A DNA stretch of 64,000 nt from Bacteroidales bacterium. Lineage in GTDB: Bacteria; Bacteroidota; Bacteroidia; Bacteroidales; UBA932. The notes under the pieces are model-generated. The model was not told where the DNA came from and searched no databases. It saw nothing but the letters and a program-made list of their open reading frames with translations. The position numbers and the translations under genes were made by a program. Where the stretch lies: the NCBI GenBank assembly GCA_016287075.1, contig JAEEVC010000014.1, positions 1 to 64,000 of the forward strand, read 5' to 3'. This document shows, one piece after another, positions 10,055 to 21,602 of the stretch (position 1 is the first letter of the stretch; every line of letters begins with the position of its first letter).

Positions 10055-11334
10055 GCGTAAGCGCTGTTGATGGCCTGGTCCAGGTCGGCGACGAGGTCGT
10101 CCGGATCCTCCAGTCCGATGCTCAGGCGCATCAGGTCCGGTGCGATGCCGGCCGCGCGGAGCTGTTCGTCCGTCAGTTGCCGGTGGGTGTGGGAGGCCGG
10201 GTGCAGGATGCAGGTGTAGCAGTCCGCGACGTGGGTTTCGATGGTCACGAGCCGGAGCGCGTCCATGAAGCGGTTGTCCACTTCGCGGCCGCCGTCGAGC
10301 GCAAAGGCCATCACGCCGCTGGTCCCTTTCGGAAGGTATTTCTGCGCCAGGGCATGATACGGGTCGCCGGGCAGGCCGGGGTAACGGATCCATGCTACGC
10401 GGGGATGCTTGCTCAGCCAGGTGGCGACTTTCAGCGCGCTGGCGCAATGGCGGGGGTAGCGGAGGTGGAGCGTCTGGAGTCCCAGTCCGATGTAGAAAGC
10501 GTTCTGGGGGCTCTGCGTGGAGCCGAGATCGCGCATGAGCTGGGCCGTCGCCTTCGTGATGAAGGCGAGTTTGCCGAATTTCTCCGTGTAGGTGATGCCA
10601 TGGTAGGAGGGGTCCGGGGTGCAGAGGCCGGGGAACTTGTCCGCATGGGCGTCCCAGTCGAAGCGGCCGCTGTCCACCAGGACGCCGCCGACCGTCGTGC
10701 CGTGGCCGTCGATGTACTTGGTCGTGGAATGGGTGACGATGTCGGCGCCGAATTCGAAGGGCCGGCAGCCGATGGGGGTGGCGAAGGTGTTGTCGATGAC
10801 AAGCGGGACGCCGTGCCGGTGGGCGATGTTGGCAAAGCGCTCGATGTCAAGGACTTCTACGCCGGGATTGGAGATGGTTTCACCGAATACGAGTTTGGTT
10901 TCGGGCCGGAAGGCCGCTTCGATCTCCGCATCCGGGGCCTTGGCGTCGACGAAGGTGACGCCGATCCCGAGTTTGGTCAGCGTCGTCCCGAGCAGGTTGA
11001 AAGTCCCGCCGTAGATGTTGTTGGCGCTGATGATATGGTCGCCGGCCTGGCAGATGTTGAGGCAGGCGAACAAGTTGGCCGCCTGGCCGGAGGAGGTCAG
11101 CATGGCGGCGACGCCGCCTTCCAGCGCGGCGATCCGCGCCGCGACGTGGTCGCAGGTCGGATTCTGGAGCCGGGTATAGAAGTAGCCGCTTTCTTCGAGG
11201 TCGAAGAGCCGGCCCATCTGGTCCGATGTCTCATAGCGGAAGGTGGTCGACTGGATGACGGGAATCTGGCGGGGTTCCCCCTTGCCGGGCTTGTAGCCGG
11301 CGTGGACGCAAAGGGTATCAATCGATTGGCTCAT
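10051..11334 (-). CDS. metY: O-acetylhomoserine aminocarboxypropyltransferase/cysteine synthase family
   Basis: Cys/Met metabolism PLP enzyme signature (VTHSTTKYIDGHGTTVGG). Confidence 0.92.
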   Translation of the reverse strand: MSQSIDTLCVHAGYKPGKGEPRQIPVIQSTTFRYETSDQMGRLFDLEESGYFYTRLQNPTCDHVAARIAALEGGVAAMLTSSGQAANLFACLNICQAGDHIISANNIYGGTFNLLGTTLTKLGIGVTFVDAKAPDAEIEAAFRPETKLVFGETISNPGVEVLDIERFANIAHRHGVPLVIDNTFATPIGCRPFEFGADIVTHSTTKYIDGHGTTVGGVLVDSGRFDWDAHADKFPGLCTPDPSYHGITYTEKFGKLAFITKATAQLMRDLGSTQSPQNAFYIGLGLQTLHLRYPRHCASALKVATWLSKHPRVAWIRYPGLPGDPYHALAQKYLPKGTSGVMAFALDGGREVDNRFMDALRLVTIETHVADCYTCILHPASHTHRQLTDEQLRAAGIAPDLMRLSIGLEDPDDLVADLDQAINSAYA

Positions 11335-11387
11335 GGCGGGAATGTTTTCTGCAAAGATAGCGGGTTGTGGAATGAAATCCTACGGTT

Positions 11388-11418
11388 TTTGAAAATTCGG
11401 AAAATAATTCTATATTTG
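11388..11418 (+). promoter_or_regulatory. Bacteroidetes promoter TTTG-N19-TATATTTG
   Basis: Consensus-spaced -33/-7 upstream of the Lrp gene. Confidence 0.7.
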
Positions 11419-11487
11419 CCACATATTGTGGAAAATGTAGAAAGATTTTCCGAGAAAAAGCCCGAAAGACAGAATGTTATTCTTCCT

Positions 11488-11958
11488 ATGAAAACCGAAA
11501 CGAAACTCGATGCCACCGACCTGGCGATCCTCCGCTGCCTCCAGTCCGACGCGCGGCTGACCACCAAGCAGCTGGCCGCCCGCGTCAACCTGTCCACGAC
11601 GCCCGTCTTCGAGCGGCTCAAGCGCCTGGAACGGGACGGTTTCATCCGCGGCTACGTCGCGATCCTGGACGCAGAAAAACTGGACCTGGGATTCACTGTC
11701 TTCTGCTCGGTCAAACTGAAGCAGATGACGCGCGGGGACGCCGACCATTTCGTTTCCTATGTCCGGAAAATCCCCCAGGTGACGGAATGCTACAACATTT
11801 CGGGGGAATTCGATTACCTGCTGAAGATCCTCGCGCCGAGTATGAAAGCCTATAACGAGTTCATCATCAATGTCCTCGGTGCCAACGACTCCATCGGAAG
11901 CATCCAGTCCTCGTTCGTCATGGACGAAATCAAGCACGAGGTGGGACTCTGCCTCTAA
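11488..11958 (+). CDS. Lrp/AsnC family transcriptional regulator
   Basis: Winged [44 protein letters not shown] plus RAM domain. Confidence 0.93.
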   Translation: MKTETKLDATDLAILRCLQSDARLTTKQLAARVNLSTTPVFERLKRLERDGFIRGYVAILDAEKLDLGFTVFCSVKLKQMTRGDADHFVSYVRKIPQVTECYNISGEFDYLLKILAPSMKAYNEFIINVLGANDSIGSIQSSFVMDEIKHEVGLCL

Positions 11959-12635
11959 TCCTGCGTAAGCAGGCCGGGGCGGCGTTCGCGCGTACGGGCG
12001 AGCGCCTGTTCGTCCTGCCAGGCCCGGATCAGCTTCGGGTTGCCGCTGAGGAGCACGTCCGGAACCTTCCAGCCGTTGTACTCGGCGGGCCGGGTATAGA
12101 CCGGCGGCGCGACGAGTCCGTCCTGGAACGAGTCGGAGAGGGCGGAGGTCTCGTCGGTCAGGGCGCCAGGGATGAGCCGGACGATGCTGTCGGCGAGGAT
12201 GGCGGCGGGAATTTCGCCGCCGCTGACCACGAAGTCACCGACGGAGATCTCGCGGGTGACCAGATGCTCCCGGATGCGCTCGTCGATCCCCTTGTAGTGT
12301 CCGCAGAGGATGATGATGTTCTCCTTGAGGGACAGTTCGTTGGCGATGCCCTGGGTCAGGATCTCCCCGTCCGGGGCCATGTAGATGACCTCGTCGTAGT
12401 CCCGCTGCTTCTTCAGGTCGCCGATGAGGTTGAACACCGGCTCGCACATCATCACCATCCCTGCATCACCGCCGTAACTGTAGTCGTCGACGGTACGGCG
12501 GCTTCCGAGCCCGTATTCGCGGAGGTCATGGACATGGATCTCCACCAGTCCTTTCTTGATGGCCCGTGCCACGATGGAATACTGGAAAGGGCTCTCCAGC
12601 AGGCCGGGCACGACGGTGACGATATCGATTCTCAT
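11955..12635 (-). CDS. trmD: tRNA (guanosine(37)-N1)-methyltransferase
   Basis: [42 protein letters not shown]. Confidence 0.96.
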   Translation of the reverse strand: MRIDIVTVVPGLLESPFQYSIVARAIKKGLVEIHVHDLREYGLGSRRTVDDYSYGGDAGMVMMCEPVFNLIGDLKKQRDYDEVIYMAPDGEILTQGIANELSLKENIIILCGHYKGIDERIREHLVTREISVGDFVVSGGEIPAAILADSIVRLIPGALTDETSALSDSFQDGLVAPPVYTRPAEYNGWKVPDVLLSGNPKLIRAWQDEQALARTRERRPGLLTQD

Positions 12636-12758
12636 CTGGTTTTTCCTTTTGCTTTGCAAAATTAGCATTTTATCTCCAAAAGTTTGTTATATTTGCAGTC
12701 TGCCAGCCTGATTTTTACCCGGTCGGCACCGATTTTTAACAATTAACTCCTACTTATC

Positions 12759-14870
12759 ATGAGTGAAGAAATTAAGCCTGAGGTCCAGAACACTTCAGAT
12801 GTAGCACAAGAGGAACAGAAAACCTTGAAAGAAACCCTCGCCGAGGTCGTTGCCATGACGAAAGACGTCGTTTCCGACGCCGTCGCCGCCGCGAAGGACA
12901 AAGTCGCAGAGTATGCGGACGTCGCCGGCGACAAGCTCTCCGAACTGGCCGGCAAGGCCGCCGACGCCGTCGCCGACATCAAGGACGGCATCGCGGACGT
13001 GGTGGACGGCATCCAGGAGAAGGTCGCGGATGTGAAGGAAGAGCATGCGGAGCAGATCGCGGACGTGAAGGAAGAGGCGGCTGCCGTCAAGGAGACCGTC
13101 GTCAATTATGCCGAGAAGACCCTTGCGGAGCTCTCCGGCCTGTTCCAGAGCCTGTCGGAAAGCGTGGACAGGATGAAAAGATCGAAAGAGGCAGAAGCCA
13201 TCAAATCCGCCTTCTACAAGCGTCTCTCCAAGGAGAAGGCCGACGCCGGTCTTGCCGACGCGGTCGAGGAACCGACGGAGGATATGCCGGCCGAGGAGCC
13301 TGCCGCCGCAGCTGCGGAGGCGCCCGCCGAGGCCCCTGCCGCCGAGGAAGGGAAGGGGATCGAGAATCCCTTCACCGCGATAGAAGCCGGTTTCAAGTCC
13401 CTTTACAATAATTATAAGAAGGAGCGCGCCGAGTACAACCGGCAGCTCGACGCCGAGCGCGAGGACAACCTCGTGAAGAAGCAGGCCGTCATCGAGGAAC
13501 TGAAAGCCCTGATCGAAGAGCAGGGCGAGATGCGGGATGCCTTCCCGAAGTTCCGCGAGATCCAGAACCGCTGGCGCGAAATCGGCCCGGTTCCCGTCAC
13601 GGCCTTCCGGGACATCAACGACACCTACCAGCTCTACGTGGAGAAGTTCTACGACCTGGTCCAGATCAACCGCGACCTGCGCGACCTCGACTTCAAGAAG
13701 AACCTGGAAGCCAAGGAGCAGTTCTGCGAGCAGGCCGAGAAGCTGGCGGAGGAAGAGAATGTCGTCTCCTCGTTCAAGGAACTCCAGAAACTCCACGAGC
13801 AGTGGAAGGAATACGGCCCCGTCGCCAAGGAATACCGCGATGCCATCTGGGACCGCTTCAAGGCGGCGACGGCTGTCATCAACAAGAAATACCAGGCCTA
13901 TTTCGAGGGCCTGAAGGGCCAGCAGGCCGAAAACCTCGCCGCCAAGACGGCGCTTTGCGAGCAGGTCGAGGCCATCGCCGCGAAGGAGATCGGCAGTTCC
14001 AGTGAATGGAACACCCTGTCCCGGCAGATTGAGGAGATCCAGGCCAGCTGGCGCAAGATCGGCTTCGCCTCCAAGAAGGAGAACCAGAAGGTCTATGACC
14101 GCTTCCGTGCCGCCTGCGACAAGTTCTTCGAGCGCAAGCGCGACTACTACGCGCAGTTCAAGGACAGCATGAACGTCAACATGGAGAAGAAGCTCGCCCT
14201 CATCGAGCAGGCGGAGGCCCTCAAGGACAGCACGGACTGGAAGAAGACGACCGACCAGCTGATCGCCCTCCAGAAGCAGTGGAAGGAGATCGGTTCCGTC
14301 CCGCGCAAGAAGTCGGAGCAGCTCTGGAAGCGTTTCCGCGCCGCCTGCGACGCCTTCTTCAACGAACGCGACAAGCAGGCCAAGCCCGAGAACGACTATT
14401 ACGGCAACCTCAAGGCCAAGAAGGCCCTCATCGCCGAGATCGAGGCCTATGCGCCCTCCGGTGACGCCGATGCCGACCAGGCGGCCGCCCGCGACTTCGC
14501 CGAGAAGTGGGGCGCTATCGGTTTCGTCCCGTTCAAGGAGAAGGAAGCCGTCTCTGCCGCATACCGGGATGCGATGAATGCGAAATTCCCGTCCTTCAAC
14601 GCCCGCGCCCCGCGTGGCGGTGAGCGTCGGGAAGGCCGTCGCCCCGCCGCCCCGAAGACGGAGAAGGACATCCTGGTCCAGAAATACGTCCAGCTCCAGC
14701 AGGACATCGCCACCTATGAGAACAACATCGGCTTCTTCTCCGCCTCCAAGACGGCGGAGTCGATGATCAAGCTGATGCAGGAACGGATCGATGCCGCCAA
14801 GGAGGAACTGAAGGCCCTCGAAGGGAAGATCCGTGAGCTCGAGGCGAAGGAAGAGGCTGAAAACGAGTAG
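12759..14870 (+). CDS. DUF349 repeat protein with LEA/apolipoprotein-like N-terminal helix
   Basis: Repeated ~70-aa FRx3DxF/W-rich DUF349-type blocks; N-terminal AAAKDKVAEYADVAGDKLSELAGKAADAV repeats. Confidence 0.85.
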   Translation: MSEEIKPEVQNTSDVAQEEQKTLKETLAEVVAMTKDVVSDAVAAAKDKVAEYADVAGDKLSELAGKAADAVADIKDGIADVVDGIQEKVADVKEEHAEQIADVKEEAAAVKETVVNYAEKTLAELSGLFQSLSESVDRMKRSKEAEAIKSAFYKRLSKEKADAGLADAVEEPTEDMPAEEPAAAAAEAPAEAPAAEEGKGIENPFTAIEAGFKSLYNNYKKERAEYNRQLDAEREDNLVKKQAVIEELKALIEEQGEMRDAFPKFREIQNRWREIGPVPVTAFRDINDTYQLYVEKFYDLVQINRDLRDLDFKKNLEAKEQFCEQAEKLAEEENVVSSFKELQKLHEQWKEYGPVAKEYRDAIWDRFKAATAVINKKYQAYFEGLKGQQAENLAAKTALCEQVEAIAAKEIGSSSEWNTLSRQIEEIQASWRKIGFASKKENQKVYDRFRAACDKFFERKRDYYAQFKDSMNVNMEKKLALIEQAEALKDSTDWKKTTDQLIALQKQWKEIGSVPRKKSEQLWKRFRAACDAFFNERDKQAKPENDYYGNLKAKKALIAEIEAYAPSGDADADQAAARDFAEKWGAIGFVPFKEKEAVSAAYRDAMNAKFPSFNARAPRGGERREGRRPAAPKTEKDILVQKYVQLQQDIATYENNIGFFSASKTAESMIKLMQERIDAAKEELKALEGKIRELEAKEEAENE

Positions 14871-14873
14871 GGA

Positions 14874-16760
14874 ATGGACAGGAATTCAGTTATCGGATTC
14901 ATCCTCATCGGCCTCATCATGATTGGTTTCTTCGGATACCAGTCGAGGCAGATGCAAAAACAGATGGCCGTCCAGGCGGAGATCGATTCCCTCGCGCGTG
15001 TCGAACAGGCCCGGCAGGACAGCATCCGCCAGGCCTGGCTCCTCGAGCATCCGGAAGATACGGTCCACCTCTCGCAGCCGCTGGCCGCGGGTTCTGCGCC
15101 CGCTGCGGTGTACAGTGATACGCTCCTGAATGCCGCGGTTTCCGGCGAGGAACAGTTCATCACCCGGGAGAACGGGAAGATCGAGGTGGTCTTCAGCACC
15201 CGGGGCGGACAGCCGTATTCCGTGCGGGTGAAGGACTATACCAATTACGACAAGTCCGACCTCTATCTGTTCAGGGACGGCGCCGGCCAGCTCGGCTTCG
15301 TCGTCTATGCCCCGACGGCGGTCGACACCCGGAAGTTCAACTTCCAGTATGTCGAGGAAGCATCTGACGACCATACGGTTGTGATGCGTCTTCCGTTCTC
15401 CGGCGGCGGCTACATCGAGCAGCGTTACACGCTCTCCGAGGATGCCTACACGGTGGACGAGCAGCTCTCCTTCGTCGGGATGAGCGGCCTGATTCCCCGG
15501 AACGTCCTGTCGATGGACGTGGATTTCAACGTCACGATGCCGCGGATGGAGAAGGGGTACAAGAACGAGACCCAGTACTCCCGCCTGAACTATTATTTCC
15601 CGGGCGAGAAGAAGCCCGAGAACATCGGCAACGGCCGCAGCGGCAGCAAGCGCTTCGACAACCGCATCGAGTGGTTCTCGTTCCAGCAACAGTTCTTCTC
15701 GGTCATCATGCGCGCGCCGCAGGGCTTCTCCTCCGGTGAGTTCCAGCTGAATTTCGTCCCGAAGGACGATCCGTCGCACAACCTGATGACGGCCGGCGCC
15801 GCGATGCGTGCGGACTTCACCCCGGGTTCCGACGAGATCCGCATCCCCTTCGAGTTCTATTTCGGCCCGAACCACTTCCAGACCCTCAAGGCGTTTGACC
15901 ACAAGTACGAGAAGACCATCCCGCTGGGCGGCTGGCTCGTCGGCTGGTTCACCCGCTTCGTGATCATCCCCCTGTTCAACTGGCTCCACAAGTACATCCT
16001 GAACTTCGGCCTGATCATCCTCCTGATGACCGTCTTCATCAAGATCGTCGTCCTTCCGTTCGCCTTCAAGTCCTATTCTTCCTCCGCGAAGATGCAGGCG
16101 GTGAAGCCGGAAATCGACAAGATCAATGCGAAGTACCCGAAGCAGGAAGATGCGATGAAGAAGCAGCAGGCGACCATGGACCTGTACAAGCGGGCCGGCA
16201 TCTCGCCGATGGGCGGTTGCCTCCCGATGCTCCTGCAGTTCCCGATCCTGTGGGCGATGTTCCGCTTCTTCCCGGCCTCCATCGAGCTGCGCCAGCAGCC
16301 GTTCCTCTGGGCCGAGGACCTGAGCGCCTATGATGACGTCCTCCACTGGGGGACGAGCATCCTCGGCATGGACCACATCTCCCTGTTCGCCCTCCTGATG
16401 GCGGTGTCGATGTTCTTCTATTCGAAGGTCATTTCGGGCAGCCAGATGACCGGGGACGATCCCAATGCGAAGATGATGAAGTTCATGAGCATCTACATGA
16501 TGCCGATCATGATGTTCTTCATCTGCAACAACCTCTCGTCCGGCCTGAGCTACTACTACCTGCTCTCCAACCTCATCACGATGGTGGAGACCTGGGTCAT
16601 CAAGAAGTGGTTCGTCCACCCGGAGGAGATCCAGGCGAAACTGAAGGAATCGGCGAACAAGCCGGTCCCGAAGTCCAAGTGGCAGCAGCGGCTCGAGGAA
16701 GCGCAGAAGATGCAGCGCCAGATGCAGCAGCAACAGAGCAAGAATGGAAAGCGTCGCTAG
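14874..16760 (+). CDS. yidC: Membrane protein insertase YidC
   Basis: C-terminal 60KD_IMP region (FKSYSSSAKMQAVKPEIDKINAKYPKQ), periplasmic domain. Confidence 0.96.
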   Translation: MDRNSVIGFILIGLIMIGFFGYQSRQMQKQMAVQAEIDSLARVEQARQDSIRQAWLLEHPEDTVHLSQPLAAGSAPAAVYSDTLLNAAVSGEEQFITRENGKIEVVFSTRGGQPYSVRVKDYTNYDKSDLYLFRDGAGQLGFVVYAPTAVDTRKFNFQYVEEASDDHTVVMRLPFSGGGYIEQRYTLSEDAYTVDEQLSFVGMSGLIPRNVLSMDVDFNVTMPRMEKGYKNETQYSRLNYYFPGEKKPENIGNGRSGSKRFDNRIEWFSFQQQFFSVIMRAPQGFSSGEFQLNFVPKDDPSHNLMTAGAAMRADFTPGSDEIRIPFEFYFGPNHFQTLKAFDHKYEKTIPLGGWLVGWFTRFVIIPLFNWLHKYILNFGLIILLMTVFIKIVVLPFAFKSYSSSAKMQAVKPEIDKINAKYPKQEDAMKKQQATMDLYKRAGISPMGGCLPMLLQFPILWAMFRFFPASIELRQQPFLWAEDLSAYDDVLHWGTSILGMDHISLFALLMAVSMFFYSKVISGSQMTGDDPNAKMMKFMSIYMMPIMMFFICNNLSSGLSYYYLLSNLITMVETWVIKKWFVHPEEIQAKLKESANKPVPKSKWQQRLEEAQKMQRQMQQQQSKNGKRR

Positions 16761-17406
16761 TCGTCTCGAAAGGATCCTATCCGAACTGCCGTCAGGGGTA
16801 CGCCTGGCGGCAGTTTCGAAATTCCATCCCGTGGAACGCCTGATGGAGGCCTATGAGGCCGGGCAGCGCGTGTTCGCGGAGAGCCGCCCGCAGGAATTCG
16901 CGGCCAAGGTGCCGCAGCTGCCCGCGGACGTGGAATGGCACTTTATCGGCCATTTGCAGACGAATAAGCTCAAACTGGTCCTGCCGTACGCAACGCTTGT
17001 CCAGTCAGTCGATTCCGAGCGCTTGCTTCAAGCAATTGAACAATGGGGCTCCGTCCATGAACGGACCGTTTCCATCCTGCTCGAAGTGCACATTTCTTCC
17101 GATGCGGCGAAGCAGGGTTTTACCGATGCGGAAATCCTCTCCGTGCTTGGGCGCACCGCCGGGTTCCCCCATGTCCGCTTCCGCGGCCTGATGGGCATGG
17201 CAACCTTGACGGAGGACACGGCGGTCATCGCCGGCGATTTCGCCCGGATTGCTGCGCTGAAAGCGCTTGTAAATGAAATATTTCCGGACCTGACGGATTT
17301 TACGGAACTCTCCATCGGCATGTCCGGTGACTGGCGCCTGGCCCTCGAGGCCGGCTCCACGATGGTGCGCATCGGCACCGCGATCTTCGGCCCGCGGGAG
17401 TATTGA
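16744..17406 (+). CDS. YggS family PLP homeostasis protein
   Basis: FAESRPQEFAAKVPQL, WHFIGHLQTNK, LSIGMSGDW..AL..GSTMVRIGTAIFG. Confidence 0.95.
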   Translation: MESVASRLERILSELPSGVRLAAVSKFHPVERLMEAYEAGQRVFAESRPQEFAAKVPQLPADVEWHFIGHLQTNKLKLVLPYATLVQSVDSERLLQAIEQWGSVHERTVSILLEVHISSDAAKQGFTDAEILSVLGRTAGFPHVRFRGLMGMATLTEDTAVIAGDFARIAALKALVNEIFPDLTDFTELSIGMSGDWRLALEAGSTMVRIGTAIFGPREY

Positions 17407-18570
17407 TCAGCGCAGCGCCTGGACCATGGCGCGGGCGACGGCGGAGGAAGCGCCGGTGCCGCCGAGTCCCCGGCGGATTTCCCCGTAATCGGCAAGCATG
17501 CGGGCGCGGTAGGCGCGGTCTTCCAGGATGCGGCGGATTTCGGCCGTGACATTCTCCGGCGTAAAGTAAACCTGGATCAGTTCGCGGAAGGCGGAGCGGC
17601 CGAGGATGAGGTTGCCGAGACTGATGAACGGCGTCCGGAGAAGCAGGCGGCCGAGGCAGTAGCTCAGGTTGCCGGCGATGCCGTAGCAGACGACCTGCGG
17701 GGTGCCGATGAGAGCGGCCTCGAGGGAGGCGGTGCCGGAATTGATGACGGCCGCTTCTGCGTGTTTCAGCACGGCGTATGTCTCGCCGAAGAGGATGGAG
17801 ACGGGGAGGTCAGAGCCTTCCAGAAAGGGTGTGTAATCCGCTTCCGAGCGTGCTGGAGCCGCTGCTATGACGAACTGGTAGTCAGAATATTCCGGAATCG
17901 ACTTGAACTGTTGCATGAAGTAGCGCAGCTTCGGCATCATCGTCTTGATCTCGCCGCTGCGGGAGCCGGCGAGGAGGGCGATGTAAGGCTTGTCCGCGAG
18001 GCCTGTGCGCGCGAGGAAATCCGCGCGGGTTTCCTGCAGGGCGGGGGAGCCGTCAATGGCATCGACGAGCGGGTTGCCCGCATAGGTGTAGGCGACGCCT
18101 TTCCGGTCGAAATAGGCCTTTTCGAAAGGGAAGATGATGAAGAGCCGGTCCACATGGGCCTTCAGTTTCCGGATCCGGTTCTCGCGGGAGGCCCAGACTT
18201 TCGGGGCGATGTAATAGAAGACCTTGAAACCTTTTTTGTGGGCGAATCCGGCGATGCGGAAGTTGAAGCCGGGATAGTCGATGAGGATGACCACGTCCGG
18301 CCGCCAGGCGAGGATATCTTCCTTGCAGCGGCGGAGTTTCCCCAGCAGCGAACCGGCCTTGCCGATGAGTTCGATATACCCCATCACGGCGCCGTCCCGG
18401 TAGTCGTGGACGAGTCCGGTCCCGTCCTGGTGGGCATGGAAGACCGCGTCCATCCGCTCGCCGCCCCAGAAGCGGCAGTCGGCTTCCGGATCCTCGGCAT
18501 AGAGCCCTTTCATCAGGTTGGATCCGTGCAGGTCCCCGGACGCCTCGCCCGCGATCAGGTAGTACTTCAT
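17407..18570 (-). CDS. lpxB: Lipid-A-disaccharide synthase
   Basis: YLIAGEASGDLHGSNLMKGL, IDYPGFNFRIA, KVWASRENRI, LAGSRSGEI. Confidence 0.96.
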   Translation of the reverse strand: MKYYLIAGEASGDLHGSNLMKGLYAEDPEADCRFWGGERMDAVFHAHQDGTGLVHDYRDGAVMGYIELIGKAGSLLGKLRRCKEDILAWRPDVVILIDYPGFNFRIAGFAHKKGFKVFYYIAPKVWASRENRIRKLKAHVDRLFIIFPFEKAYFDRKGVAYTYAGNPLVDAIDGSPALQETRADFLARTGLADKPYIALLAGSRSGEIKTMMPKLRYFMQQFKSIPEYSDYQFVIAAAPARSEADYTPFLEGSDLPVSILFGETYAVLKHAEAAVINSGTASLEAALIGTPQVVCYGIAGNLSYCLGRLLLRTPFISLGNLILGRSAFRELIQVYFTPENVTAEIRRILEDRAYRARMLADYGEIRRGLGGTGASSAVARAMVQALR

Positions 18571-19406
18571 CTTCCGGCTTTTTTCTGCCGCGTCAGTTCG
18601 GCGTAATGGGTGCGGTCCAGGGTGTTGGGGGTGATGGTGACGTAGCCCTCGGCGAGGAGGCAGTGGTCCGCGTCTGCCGCGGAGGCTTCCGTCTCGTCAT
18701 CGACGAAGGTCCCGATCATCATATAGCCCTTCTCGCCCGGCTCGAGGGGCCTGTCGACGGCCTGCCAGTAGAATTCGTCGTTGAGGTTCAGTTTCTCGAG
18801 ATAGGCATTGTCCCATTCCAGGAACTCCTTGATCCAGTGGCCTTTCCCCTGGTGGGAGAAACGGACTCCGCGGATCTCGGAAAGCGGCAGGGCGGGGAAG
18901 TTGACGTTGTAGATCAGCCCGTAACCGTCCTCCGGCCAGTTCTCCATCAGCATCCGGAAGATGTCCGGGAAAAGGGCTTCCACGGCGCTGAAATCGGCAT
19001 CCGGACGGAAATCGCAGAGAGAGACGCCTATGGCGCGGCAGCCGTTCAGGGCGCCTTCATCGGCCGCCCCGAGGGTGGCGGAATAATTGGCGGCGGTCGC
19101 CGCGTTCGTGCCGTGGTTGATGCCCGTCACGACGACGTCGGGATGGTGTTCGCGGAATTTGTAGTTGAGGGCGAATTTGACGCAGCTGGCCGGGGTCGCG
19201 TCGAGGTAGGACCACTCTCCCGGACCTTCTTCCGGCAGGGCCTTCCAGGCCAGTTTCTTCAAGCCCAGGGAAACGGCCATCGACATCGCGCTCTGGTGGT
19301 GCTTGGGCGCGATGACGGTTACGTTGCCGAAACCGGCCATGATACGGGCCAGGGTGTGGATGCCTTTGGACTTGAATCCGTCGTCGTTCGTGATCAGTAT
19401 TTCCAT
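18567..19406 (-). CDS. surE: 5'/3'-nucleotidase SurE
   Basis: ILITNDDGFKSKGI, VVTGINHGTNAATAANYSATLGAADEG. Confidence 0.96.
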   Translation of the reverse strand: MEILITNDDGFKSKGIHTLARIMAGFGNVTVIAPKHHQSAMSMAVSLGLKKLAWKALPEEGPGEWSYLDATPASCVKFALNYKFREHHPDVVVTGINHGTNAATAANYSATLGAADEGALNGCRAIGVSLCDFRPDADFSAVEALFPDIFRMLMENWPEDGYGLIYNVNFPALPLSEIRGVRFSHQGKGHWIKEFLEWDNAYLEKLNLNDEFYWQAVDRPLEPGEKGYMMIGTFVDDETEASAADADHCLLAEGYVTITPNTLDRTHYAELTRQKKAGR

Positions 19407-19531
19407 TCGATGAGAAAATCTTTTAAAAACGTTCGCAAATATAGTGATTTATCATCATTTTTTCGTAAATTTGCGACGCTTTCCGGAAGGCTCCGGGGCA
19501 TTTGACTGGAAATGTTCAACACAAACAATAA

Positions 19532-20539
<1,008 letters not shown>

Positions 20540-20557
20540 GACCCTTCAACCCATTGA

Positions 20558-20588
20558 AAAAGACCGGCTTAACAAGTCGGTCTTTTTT
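20558..20588 (+). terminator. Rho-independent terminator of gapA
   Basis: AAAAGACCGGCTT-AAC-AAGTCGGTCTTTT plus T tract. Confidence 0.9.
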
Positions 20589-20656
20589 TTGTCGGCAGGG
20601 CTATCCGGGGGTGGACAAGCCCCCGGACACCCCATACCCCGGCCCGCCCAAAGGAG

Positions 20657-21484
20657 TTACGGCGCAGTGACGACGGAGAGGTCGACGTAGCCGCGGATGC
20701 CGTGGATGACGGCGCGGTCGGTGAACTGCCACATCGTGCAGGCGGGGCTGTCCGGCGTTTTTCCGCCGTAACGGGCAATCCAGAGCGGGTAGTGCTCCGT
20801 TATGTCGCTGGAGAGGATATCGAGGGCGAAACGGTCGGAGGTGTAGATGACCGGGCGGCGTCCGTAGTGCTTCTCGACGGCTTTCAGCCAGGTCAAGGCG
20901 CGCTGGTTCAGCGTGTCCTTCGTGCAGCCCCGGTGCAGGGTCTCGATGTCCAGGACAGGGGAGAGGTCGCCGTGACGGAGGGGGCCGACGGTGGCGATGA
21001 AGTTTGCGGCCTGTTTTTCCGGATCGGCAGAGGAACGGAAGAAGTGGTAGGCGCCCCTTTGTGCGCGGAGCCGGCCAGCCGCTTCCCAGTTCTGGGCAAA
21101 GCGCCTGTCGCGGAAAGAGGTCCCTTCCGTCGCCTTGAGGTAGATGCGCGAAACGGGGAGGATTTCCCGGGCACCCAGCAGGTCTTTCGATGTCCTGCCG
21201 CGGGTGTCGATGACCACGCGCAGCGAGTCCCATGCAATGGCGGTTCCGTTGTGATGTGAGAGGTCGATGCAGTAGCTGTGGTATCCTTTCGGGACGGACG
21301 CTCCTGTTTCGGCAAACCGTCCGCTGCGGATGTAAGGGAACAGGACCGTGAGGAGGACGGCCGAGAGAGCGGTGGCGACAATCCATGGGCTCAGCCGCCT
21401 TTTGACGGTCTTTTTCCGTCTTTTGGACGGCTTTTTGGCTTGTAACTTTTTTGTTACGCCATATAACTTATTTGTTTTACCCAT
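20657..21484 (-). CDS. GH25 family lysozyme
   Basis: YCIDLSHHNGT..W, YLKATEGTSFRD, GAYHFFRS; N-terminal basic region and TM. Confidence 0.9.
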   Translation of the reverse strand: MGKTNKLYGVTKKLQAKKPSKRRKKTVKRRLSPWIVATALSAVLLTVLFPYIRSGRFAETGASVPKGYHSYCIDLSHHNGTAIAWDSLRVVIDTRGRTSKDLLGAREILPVSRIYLKATEGTSFRDRRFAQNWEAAGRLRAQRGAYHFFRSSADPEKQAANFIATVGPLRHGDLSPVLDIETLHRGCTKDTLNQRALTWLKAVEKHYGRRPVIYTSDRFALDILSSDITEHYPLWIARYGGKTPDSPACTMWQFTDRAVIHGIRGYVDLSVVTAP

Positions 21485-21555
21485 TGATTATCAATGTAAA
21501 AAATAATATCTTCTGTGATATGCAGAATTATAGGACAAAATTACGGAAAAAAGTG

Positions 21556-21563
21556 TAACTTTG
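21556..21563 (+). promoter_or_regulatory. -7 element TAACTTTG upstream of rubrerythrin
   Basis: Matches TAnnTTTG. Confidence 0.5.
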
Positions 21564-21602
21564 CCCAAAACCGAATACAAAACAACAAAACAATCGCATC
21601 TT

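Noticed and set aside
9035-10447. Extended 470-aa start of metX in the ORF track
   Set aside because: The extension overlaps metY on the same strand in another frame; the ATG at 10054 in an ATGA overlap with metY is the better start.
11335-11487. Possible SAM or other riboswitch in the metY-lrp spacer
   Set aside because: Only promoter elements were recognised; no conserved riboswitch core could be identified by eye.
11955-11958. Overlapping convergent stops of the Lrp gene and trmD as a special feature
   Set aside because: Compact convergent junctions recur in this genome (5454/5455, 17406/17407, 55273/55274) and likely reflect general compaction.
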